Positions 10,861 to 18,929 of a DNA stretch of 34,421 nt are shown here, in pieces. The first letter of the stretch is position 1. Every line of letters starts with the position of its first letter. The DNA comes from a bacterium (lineage in GTDB: Bacteria > JACRDZ01 > JAJRWM01). The notes beneath the pieces were generated by a model. It worked only from the letters and a program-made list of their open reading frames with translations, did not search any database and was not told the DNA's origin. Where the stretch lies: contig JAJRWM010000118.1 in assembly GCA_024276815.1 (NCBI GenBank), forward strand, positions 1-34,421. Reading direction: 5' to 3'. Position numbers and translations under genes: made by a program.

Positions 10861-11727
10861 ATGACTACTCGCAAAAAAATACTGTTCGCCAGCCTCTACC
10901 TGCTGCTTTTCCTGGTGTTAACCTTCTCTTTCCTGTTGCTGAAATTTCCCTATCGGCCCTTTATCCGCAAAGAAATTACCCGGTTCGCCCGGCAATATAA
11001 CTTTCTGGCTGAATACTCTGAGCTGGAATATGAGTTTCCAAATCACTTGGCGTTTAACGATTTTGTCCTGAAAGACCCGGCCATCCCGGCTCCCTATAAC
11101 AACGAGGTGCTGAAGCTGAAAAAACTTGAGTTGTCAGCGGTGCCATTTCCGCTAAAGAATGAGGTCGTTGTGACGTTTCAGGCCTCAGGGTACAGCGGCC
11201 GGTTGTCCGGGCAGGAACGTTTTAACTGGCGGGACAACTCGCACGACCTGGAAGCTGGGTTCCGGGATCTTGAACTCCACGACTATCCCCTCTGGGACAG
11301 AGTCACCCTGTTTACTTCCCTTGAGGGCCGCCTGGAAGGACGGCTGAATTTAAGAGGAAAATCCCTGAAAGACCTGCGGGGGAGGCTCGAGCTGAACCTG
11401 AAGGAAGCGGTCATTAAGGGTGTCAAAGCGCCCAGCCTGTTCAACGAGTTGAAATTCACGAAATCATCCGCGCTGTTAAGCCTGAAAGGGCGAAGACTGA
11501 AGATTGACCGGGTATCGCTGACCGGCGATATGTTCAAGGTGGAAGCGGACGGGGTAATGTCTCTAGCCGATAACCCGGGCGCGACTCCCCTGAACATGTC
11601 GATCAAGGTCTATCCGGTGCTTTTCGGCGCCAGCATCAACCTGCCGCTTCTGCCGCGGCAACAGCGGGAGTTTTTCAAACTACAGCTAAAAGGAACCCTG
11701 CGGCGGCCGCTGATTACTTCGCCTTAG
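10861..11727 (+). CDS. GspN/AsmA-like membrane-anchored protein
   Basis: One N-terminal TM segment, then beta-rich repeats such as LEGRLEGRLNLRGKSLKDLRGRLELNLKEAVIKG and FFKLQLKGTLRRPLITSP, like type II secretion GspN or AsmA-type proteins. Confidence 0.55.
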   Translation: MTTRKKILFASLYLLLFLVLTFSFLLLKFPYRPFIRKEITRFARQYNFLAEYSELEYEFPNHLAFNDFVLKDPAIPAPYNNEVLKLKKLELSAVPFPLKNEVVVTFQASGYSGRLSGQERFNWRDNSHDLEAGFRDLELHDYPLWDRVTLFTSLEGRLEGRLNLRGKSLKDLRGRLELNLKEAVIKGVKAPSLFNELKFTKSSALLSLKGRRLKIDRVSLTGDMFKVEADGVMSLADNPGATPLNMSIKVYPVLFGASINLPLLPRQQREFFKLQLKGTLRRPLITSP

Positions 11728-14206
11728 ATTTCGCCGGTTTGCCAAACAGGGTCTCTTTCATCCGGGCCACCATCTTGTCGGCGTCCTTCTGACTGGTGCT
11801 TTCAGCGTAAATATGAAGCGAGGGCAGTTCGCTGTCCGGCAGGACCAGAACCCATTTTTGACTGGTTTCATTGATTTTGACGCCGTCAATCAGGTCCAGC
11901 TTGTCCGATTCCGCTTCCTCGATTAAAGAGCGCATCACCTCGCCCTTCATTTCCCAGGGACAATCCACCGTGTCCCAGGCGATATAATGAGACGGCAGTA
12001 AACTGACAATCTGGGAGACGGATTTCTTGTAGAAAGAGATCAGCTCGACAATTTTAGCCAAAGTGGAAACGATATCGAGAACCGGGTAGAAATCAGGGAA
12101 AATGATATGTCCCTGATCGTCGCCGGCGATAATGACTCCCTTCCTGGCCGCCGTTCTAATCAAAGACTCGCGACTGGTCTTGGTCCAGACAACCGAACGG
12201 AAGAATTGCTTGGCCATCTGCTCAACTATCTTCGAGATCGTCACCGGCACCGCGACCGAGCCGCTTTTGGTGTACTTCATTTGCAGGAAACAAAGAGCCA
12301 AAAGCAACTTCTCACCGGGAACCCGGACGCCTTTTTCATTGAAAAGTTCCAAGCTCTCGTTCCCCAGGTCCAAAATAACGCCAAAATCAGCCTTGACGTC
12401 GCCGACAACCTTGCTGATCTCAAGCCTGAGAGCCGCCAAATCATGAGTTTCCGAGAGGTTCTCGTTCAGCATGACAACTTCACACTGCAATTCCTCGAAT
12501 ATCGTCCGGAACGTCGGGGGGATACCATTGCCCATGAAATTAGCGACTATCTTTAAACCCCGCCGGGAAATCGCTTCCCGGTCCAGAGAATCCAGAAAAC
12601 TCTGAACATAGCTTTCGTCCAGCTTGGAAACAGGTTTGATCATACCCATTTCAGCGCCGTAAACCCGGCGAAAATCTTCCCGAAAGAAAATAGTCTCAAC
12701 CTTCTTCTGCTTGCCCCGATCAAGATCAAGACCCTTTGAATCGTAAAACTCCATGCTCAGGGAGTTTTCCTGCCCGGGAGTCGGTTTTACATAAATACCG
12801 CCGCTCACCCCCAAGGCCCCGACCCCGTAGCGAACAACCGCCGCCGGCAAAGCGTCCGCGTCAACGACATTGACCCCAACCGTGATCAGGCCGCTCTCAA
12901 TGACTCTCTTGAAGACCTGGCAGAGATGGTTCCCGCAGCCGGCAACCAGGATATTCGACCCTTTGGGTAAAGAGGAACCGAAAGCGGAACTGAGCTTGGT
13001 CGCGAATTCCGGAGTTATATCAACATTGGTGCGGCCGCTGACCCCGTAGGCGCCGAAGAGGTTTTTCCGCCAGCGTTCACCCCAGATCAGACTGGTTGAA
13101 AGAGAGGTTCCCATTTCGATAATTTTATTGGGCCAGATCTTGACGTTGGGCTGAATGGCGCTGTGTTCGCCCACCACGCAGTCATCGCTGATTATCGCGC
13201 CCTCAAAAACGGTTACCTGCGGTTCGGTGGTGACATTTTTACCCAAAACAGCGCCCCGTATCTCGGTTTTCCGGCTTAAATAGCACTTATTCCAGAGGAT
13301 GCCTTTTTTTATGGTGACACCCGGCCCGATATAGCAATCATCGCCAATGGTCGTGCCCTCGCTGATGACGGCGTTTTTCTCGATGACGCAGTTTTTGCCG
13401 ATTAGGGCCGGCGCTTCAATAACCGCCTTGGGATGAACCTGGGTTCCCTCGCCCACCCATACGCCCGGAGAAATTTCCTCGCCCGGCATTTCTATGCCGA
13501 CTTCGCCATTCAAAGCGCAGTAGTGAGTCTGGCGGTACTCAACCAGGTCGCCGATGTCGCACCAGAAATCTTTGGTTATATATCCGTATAAAGGAGCCTG
13601 CTTTTCCAGAAGCTTAGGGAATAACTGGTGGCCGAAATCGTAAACTTCCCCGTAAGGTATGTCTTCAAATATCTCCGGCTCAAAAATATAAATCCCGGTG
13701 TTGGCAGCGTTACTGAAAACCTCGCCCCAGGCCGGTTTTTCCAGAAACCGGGTAATCCGTCCCTTTTTATCCGTGATGACGACTCCGTATTCCAAGGGAT
13801 AATCAACCTGTTTTAAAACTATCGTGGCCAGGGCCTTGCTTTTCTTGTGGAACCTGACAGCGGCGGTAAGATCGACATTGGAGATACCGTCGCCGCTCAT
13901 GACCAGGAAGGTCTCGTTAAAATACTGTTCTACCTTCTTGACCCCGCCGGCGGTGCCCATTAAAATTTCCTCAGGCGAATAGAATATGCTCATCCCGAAA
14001 GACGAGCCGTCGCCGAAATAATCTTTTATTAAGTGAGGTTGAGAATGCAGGTTGATGGCGACTTCATTGATTCGGTGCCTTTTTAACAGGTTTAAAACAT
14101 GTTCCAGTACCGGGGAGTTGACAACCGGAACCATTGGTTTGGGTATGGTGCAGGTTAGAGGCCGTAAACGGGTTCCCACGCCCGCGGCCATGACCATCGC
14201 TCTCAT
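11714..14206 (-). CDS. Mannose-1-phosphate guanylyltransferase-like protein with left-handed beta-helix and C-terminal phosphomannomutase-like region
   Basis: MRAMVMAAGVGTRLRPLTCTIPKPMVPVVN nucleotidyltransferase motif; hexapeptide repeats (IGKNCVIEKNAVISEGTTIGDDCYIGPGVTI); long PMM/PGM-like C-terminus. Confidence 0.88.
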   Translation of the reverse strand: MRAMVMAAGVGTRLRPLTCTIPKPMVPVVNSPVLEHVLNLLKRHRINEVAINLHSQPHLIKDYFGDGSSFGMSIFYSPEEILMGTAGGVKKVEQYFNETFLVMSGDGISNVDLTAAVRFHKKSKALATIVLKQVDYPLEYGVVITDKKGRITRFLEKPAWGEVFSNAANTGIYIFEPEIFEDIPYGEVYDFGHQLFPKLLEKQAPLYGYITKDFWCDIGDLVEYRQTHYCALNGEVGIEMPGEEISPGVWVGEGTQVHPKAVIEAPALIGKNCVIEKNAVISEGTTIGDDCYIGPGVTIKKGILWNKCYLSRKTEIRGAVLGKNVTTEPQVTVFEGAIISDDCVVGEHSAIQPNVKIWPNKIIEMGTSLSTSLIWGERWRKNLFGAYGVSGRTNVDITPEFATKLSSAFGSSLPKGSNILVAGCGNHLCQVFKRVIESGLITVGVNVVDADALPAAVVRYGVGALGVSGGIYVKPTPGQENSLSMEFYDSKGLDLDRGKQKKVETIFFREDFRRVYGAEMGMIKPVSKLDESYVQSFLDSLDREAISRRGLKIVANFMGNGIPPTFRTIFEELQCEVVMLNENLSETHDLAALRLEISKVVGDVKADFGVILDLGNESLELFNEKGVRVPGEKLLLALCFLQMKYTKSGSVAVPVTISKIVEQMAKQFFRSVVWTKTSRESLIRTAARKGVIIAGDDQGHIIFPDFYPVLDIVSTLAKIVELISFYKKSVSQIVSLLPSHYIAWDTVDCPWEMKGEVMRSLIEEAESDKLDLIDGVKINETSQKWVLVLPDSELPSLHIYAESTSQKDADKMVARMKETLFGKPAKSKAK

Positions 14207-14215
14207 TTACACTCC

Positions 14216-15298
14216 TTATGTGGTTTCTCTCGCCAGTTTTTTTTTAATATAATCAATCACATCAATGGGCGTCGGGTCCACCTGGTTGAAGACGCCTAAA
14301 AAGTAACTGACATAGTCGCCAAGGTAGATCAGGGAAAATATCCGGGCCAGCAACGAATCGCCCTGGCTCTCAACTTCGATCATATCGCCGGCCTTGGGGC
14401 CGATAACGCGTTGACAAAGTCTCATCCTCCGCTGGTTGCGGGGATGGTCGTCTTTGTCCTTGAGAAAGATCGCGCCCAACAACCAGTTTATTTCGTTGTT
14501 GTTGCCCCAGCCAACTATTTCAGCATGGGTCGCTTCGGGGAAAACATTCTGAAAGGCGGGCTGCTTGGCGTTTTCATTGATCTGTTTTTTCCAACGTAAG
14601 GCCACGCCGCCGAAATGCTCCTGACAGGCGTATATTACCGGTAATTTACCATGCAGATGATAGGCGATTTTTTTGGCCGGGTTATCCACGACGTCCGAGA
14701 CGACGCAGTACGATTTGTTGAGCTGTTTGATTAAAGAAACGGTTTCCGTTATCTCTTGATTTTGCTCCTCGATCAGTCCCATCCTGGCGCAGATTACTAA
14801 AAGCGGAAAGAACAGATAACCGATTGTCGTGCGGGGCGGCATCCCTCCCGGCAGGAGGATTAAAGGGTTGCGGTCCTTCGAGCAAAGCTCTTTTAACCGT
14901 CCCCCCGAAGTTATTCCCAAAATCGGGCATTTTCGTTCCCTGGCCTGGGCGTAGCAACTTAAAGTCTCTTCGGTATCGCCGGAATAGCTTAGCGCGATCA
15001 ACAAGGCGTCGGATTTTACCCAGGCCGGCAGGTTATAATCCCGGTTCAGATATATGGGAACCCGGCAACGGCTGTTCAGATACGACCTCAACAGCTCTCC
15101 GCCCATTCCGGAACCGCCCATACCCTGAATGATAATTTGGGCCGGCCGTTGGGGAATACCCGCCGGATCAAAGTCTTCCCCGATCTGGCGAGCCTCCTGG
15201 CACTGACCGGCAAAATTCTCCAACACCAGGTTCATCCGGGCGGCGTCTATTTTATGTATCAGTTCCATATCGTCCAGATGCACTTCAAGCTCCGGCAT
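14216..15298 (-). CDS. Bifunctional phosphoglucose/phosphomannose isomerase (SIS domain)
   Basis: IIQGMGGSGMGGELLRSYL, LLIALSYSGDTEETLSCYAQA, NENAKQPAFQNVFPEATHAEIVGW. Confidence 0.88.
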   Translation of the reverse strand: MPELEVHLDDMELIHKIDAARMNLVLENFAGQCQEARQIGEDFDPAGIPQRPAQIIIQGMGGSGMGGELLRSYLNSRCRVPIYLNRDYNLPAWVKSDALLIALSYSGDTEETLSCYAQARERKCPILGITSGGRLKELCSKDRNPLILLPGGMPPRTTIGYLFFPLLVICARMGLIEEQNQEITETVSLIKQLNKSYCVVSDVVDNPAKKIAYHLHGKLPVIYACQEHFGGVALRWKKQINENAKQPAFQNVFPEATHAEIVGWGNNNEINWLLGAIFLKDKDDHPRNQRRMRLCQRVIGPKAGDMIEVESQGDSLLARIFSLIYLGDYVSYFLGVFNQVDPTPIDVIDYIKKKLARETT

Positions 15299-16068
15299 TA
15301 AAATACCTCAACGATCAAACTTGAGATATTCTCCCGGGCTAACTGGTATATCTCCTCAGGGTAATGCAAATCCAACGCTTTTTGAGCGATTTCCCGGGCA
15401 TCCTTGAGAGTAACGGCCCGAATGATTTTTTTCATTTCCGGTATGGAAACCGCGCTCATGGACAGTTCGTCTAACCCCATTCCCAACAGAATCAGGGCGA
15501 ACAGGGGATTGCCGGCCATTTCGCCGCACATACCAACCCAGATACTGTGACTGTGAGCGGCGACGATGATCTGCTTGATTATCCGCAAGATCGCCGGGTG
15601 CAGCGGTTCATAAAGATAGGTGATATTCTCATTGCCCCTTTCAACCGCCAGGGTATATTGAATCAAGTCATTGGTGCCGATACTGAAAAAGTCACATGAC
15701 TTCGCCAGGATATCAGCGGTCAGGGCGGCGGAGGGAATTTCGATCATGGCTCCGACCTCCATCTCCTCATTGAAAGAGACGCCCTCTTTTCTTAGCTGAC
15801 CCTGTACTTCAGCCAGTATTTTTTTAGCCTGCTCCATCTCGTCAACGCCGGAGATCATCGGAAACATGATCTTCAGGTTACCATAAGCGCTGGCTCTGAG
15901 TATCGCCCGAAGTTGCTTGGTGAACATTTCCGGATATCTGAGACATAAACGAATCGCCCGCAGTCCCAGGAAGGGGTTGTCCTCCGTTTCGAAGTCGAGA
16001 TACGAGGTGAACTTATCCCCGCCGAGATCAACTGTGCGGATAATCACCGGGTAAGGAGCGTTGGCCAT
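15298..16068 (-). CDS. ptsI: PTS Enzyme I (PEP-protein phosphotransferase), C-terminal fragment
   Basis: VIIRTVDLGGDKFTSYL, NPFLGLRAIRLCL, MFPMISGVDEMEQAKKI, FFSIGTNDLIQYTLAVERGNE, VGMCGEMAGNP; in frame with 16099..17079 across one TAA. Confidence 0.93.
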   Translation of the reverse strand: MANAPYPVIIRTVDLGGDKFTSYLDFETEDNPFLGLRAIRLCLRYPEMFTKQLRAILRASAYGNLKIMFPMISGVDEMEQAKKILAEVQGQLRKEGVSFNEEMEVGAMIEIPSAALTADILAKSCDFFSIGTNDLIQYTLAVERGNENITYLYEPLHPAILRIIKQIIVAAHSHSIWVGMCGEMAGNPLFALILLGMGLDELSMSAVSIPEMKKIIRAVTLKDAREIAQKALDLHYPEEIYQLARENISSLIVEVF

Positions 16069-16098
16069 AGCGACTTCCTTGTAGGCCTGGAACTGTTC

Positions 16099-17079
16099 TT
16101 ACTCGCCGGGCAGGCTACTACGGTTCATATACAGAAACTCGGTGCGGTACAGGCCAATGCCCCGGGCGCCGTGTTCCAAGGCCGACGGCACCTCGGAAGG
16201 GAATTCAATGTTGGCGGCCAGTTCAACCAGGTGACCATCCCGGGTTTCCGCCGGCAGTTCCTTTAATTTGTATAACTCGCGGTCAATCTGGTCTAACCGC
16301 GCCCTGATCTTGCGATAGCGTTCCTTGGTGGTCTCGTCAGGGTTGATAATGACCAGACCCTGCTGTCCGTCAATAATCAGTTCGTCGCCGGTCTGAACTT
16401 GTTTGGTAATGTCCTTAAGACCGACAACCGCCGGTATTTCCAGAGACCGGGCGACAATCGCGGTATGCGAGGTCGACCCACCGATATCGGTCGCGAATCC
16501 CAAAACCTTGTTACGCACCATCTGGGCGGTGTCGGAGGGGGAAAGGTCATGAATGATGATGATGGTTTCCTGTTTCAGGTCCGCCAGGGAGATTTTTTCT
16601 TCCGTTTCCGTTAAATGTTTCAGCAACCTTCGGCCAATATCCTTGACATCGGCGTTGCGCTCTCTGAGGTACTCGTCATCCATGGAGAGAAACAGCTTGG
16701 CCAGTTTGTCAAGAACCTGCTTGAGAGCGTACTCGGCGTTAATCTGATTGTCGCGTATGAGACTGATAGTCTCATCAATCAGCATCTGGTCTTCCAGCAT
16801 CAACAGGTGGGCGTCAAAGATATGAGCGTGCTTCTCGCCGACTCTCCGGGCGATGATCTCCTTGACATGATTTACTTCTGTTTTGGTTTTCTCCACCGCC
16901 AGCTCAAAGCGGCTGACCTCGTCATCAATGCCATGATCAGCGATGTTCCGCCGCCGGGTCTTGATCTCTTCCATGCCGATAAGCAACACCGGACCCAGGA
17001 CCACTCCCGGGGAAGCGATAACTCCCTTGACCATAACGTTGGTTCGCACATTGTGCTTGTTTGGATTCTCCACCATCAC
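16099..17079 (-). CDS. ptsI: PTS Enzyme I, N-terminal fragment ending at an in-frame TAA
   Basis: [25 protein letters not shown] (active-site His), [34 protein letters not shown]. Confidence 0.93.
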   Translation of the reverse strand: [326 protein letters not shown]

Positions 17080-17342
17080 TCTTCTCCAAAACCACTTTCA
17101 ATCAGCTCGGATAGTTTCCGCATAACAATTTCTTCATCTTCACCGTCAACGTAAAGAACCAGCTCCGAATCCCGGCCCGCGGCCAGGGTCAGGATACCCA
17201 TGATGCTTTTACCGTTAACCTTGTTGCCGTCCCGGGCTAAATACACATCCGCAACGTGTTGGTTGGTAATCCGCACCAGCAAAGCGGCTGGTCTCGCGTG
17301 TAAGCCTAATTTGTTCTTGATTATAAATGTTTTCTCGATCAT
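17076..17342 (-). CDS. ptsH: Phosphocarrier protein HPr
   Basis: LGLHARPAALLV (His15) and NGKSIMGILTLAA (Ser46 region). Confidence 0.97.
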   Translation of the reverse strand: MIEKTFIIKNKLGLHARPAALLVRITNQHVADVYLARDGNKVNGKSIMGILTLAAGRDSELVLYVDGEDEEIVMRKLSELIESGFGEE

Positions 17343-17351
17343 CTCTCACTC

Positions 17352-18098
17352 TTAAAATATTAAAACGCAGCCCAAAAACAAGGTGATTAACAGCCACATC
17401 GGGGAAACGCCCCGACGCAGCAACAAAGACAGAAACAGGGTAATAACAGTAAAAATCAATAACAATAGATGGTAATTAACGTACTCCGGGATAGACCAGC
17501 CTACCCGGGCGGCGAAAACCGGCAAACTTCCCCCCAGAATAATCAAGCCCATCATCTTTAAAATCTTGATCAGGGTCTGACAGCGCAGGTTGAAAACAGA
17601 CTGGATGACTCCAAACTGTTGCTCGTATCCTTTCTTCAGGCCCCACCAGCGGGTAAACAGGTGGGGAACATTGTAAAGGATGAGAAAAACCAGCGGCGCC
17701 GTTTTCATTTGATAAACCAGGACCAAAAATACCGCGACCAGTCCGGCAAACGGTTTCAACGTCGCCCAGAACAAGGAATCGCCCAAAGCCGCGAAAGGTC
17801 CCATCATATTGATTTTTGCTTTTTTGATTTCCTCCTCGCCAGGCAGGCCATACTCCAGACGGCTTCTTTCCTGGCTGATAGTGTTGCCAATGATAAACGA
17901 CGCGAAATAAGGTTGAGTGTTAAAATATTCCAAGTGACGCCCGGCGATTCTCCGTTGCTCCCGGCTGTCCCTGGTTACGTGAGGAAGCGCCGGCAAAAGC
18001 GCGGTCAGAAAACCGATGTTTTGCATCCTCTCGTAATTCCAGTTCGCCTGGATAAAAAGAGATTGCCAGAATACTTTCAGCCGTTCAACGAATCTCAT
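17352..18098 (-). CDS. PTS mannose/fructose/sorbose family EIID
   Basis: SLFIQANWNYERMQNIGFLTALLPAL, NTISQERSRLEYGLPGEEEIKKAKINMMGPFAALGDSLFWATLKP. Confidence 0.93.
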   Translation of the reverse strand: MRFVERLKVFWQSLFIQANWNYERMQNIGFLTALLPALPHVTRDSREQRRIAGRHLEYFNTQPYFASFIIGNTISQERSRLEYGLPGEEEIKKAKINMMGPFAALGDSLFWATLKPFAGLVAVFLVLVYQMKTAPLVFLILYNVPHLFTRWWGLKKGYEQQFGVIQSVFNLRCQTLIKILKMMGLIILGGSLPVFAARVGWSIPEYVNYHLLLLIFTVITLFLSLLLRRGVSPMWLLITLFLGCVLIF

Positions 18099-18101
18099 AA
18101 T

Positions 18102-18920
18102 CTACCTCCACTCAATACCCTTCTTCACAACCAACAGGTAGATTACGGGAACCAGGGTCAGAACCAGACCCAAGGTATAAATTGTATACCACAAAACGTC
18201 CATCTTTACAACCCAAATCAGCAAAAACCCCCAGATAAATCCACCCCACATGAACAAAGAAAGATCTCTCCGGTAAAAAAGAGACATCAACGCGGCCAGA
18301 CCAAGAGCCGGCAACAAGTAATAATAGACCTTGAGGGGAATCGCCAACTGCCCGTTCAGTAAAATCTCTCCCCCCTGCCTGAGAGGTTCTCCCCACCAAT
18401 TAATCAGCCAATGTACCGGCAAGACAAAAACTAGCAATAACAACAAGATACGAGTAAAATTAAAGAGCAGTCCCCACCATTTCAAGCGATACAGCCCGGT
18501 GAAGTCGCCGGCTTCAAGATAATTCCCGGCTTTGGCTATCAAGCGGTTGTTGAAACGCCGCAACCAGACTTCGCTGGAATTACCGGCATGGCCTATCGGG
18601 ATCACGATAATTGTCATGATAACCATCAGGGCGTTGATATTCCAGCCGGTCATTTTCGAGATCATGATTAACCAGATAACGCCCAGGATACCCATCAGGG
18701 TGACATCCGGCGGAACATGACCGCCAATGGGAAGCGAACCGGCCCAGATCAGCTCCAGCAAAGCGCCCAGGAGCAAACCGTTAAAATAATCGCCCAGGCA
18801 GTAACCAATAACCGCGCCGGTAACAACCGGTCTCGATAACTGGAACTGCCCGAAACTGACCGAATCAAGACCAAGCAACGCTCCGATGAAACAAGCGCTG
18901 ACAATTTCAGTTAACATCAT
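18102..18920 (-). CDS. PTS mannose/sorbose family EIIC
   Basis: ALLGLDSVSFGQFQLSRPVVTGAVIGYCLGDYFNGLLLGALLELIWAGSLPIGGHVPPDV. Confidence 0.92.
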   Translation of the reverse strand: MMLTEIVSACFIGALLGLDSVSFGQFQLSRPVVTGAVIGYCLGDYFNGLLLGALLELIWAGSLPIGGHVPPDVTLMGILGVIWLIMISKMTGWNINALMVIMTIIVIPIGHAGNSSEVWLRRFNNRLIAKAGNYLEAGDFTGLYRLKWWGLLFNFTRILLLLLVFVLPVHWLINWWGEPLRQGGEILLNGQLAIPLKVYYYLLPALGLAALMSLFYRRDLSLFMWGGFIWGFLLIWVVKMDVLWYTIYTLGLVLTLVPVIYLLVVKKGIEWR

Positions 18921-18929
18921 TGCTCCGCC

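Noticed and set aside
12107-12556. Plus-strand ORFs (149 and 104 aa) opposite the ManC/ManB gene
   Set aside because: Antisense to a convincing coding region, two overlapping frames, no domain or ribosome-binding evidence.
16399-17154. Plus-strand ORFs opposite Enzyme I and HPr
   Set aside because: Overlapping shadow frames of conserved PTS genes; no independent support.
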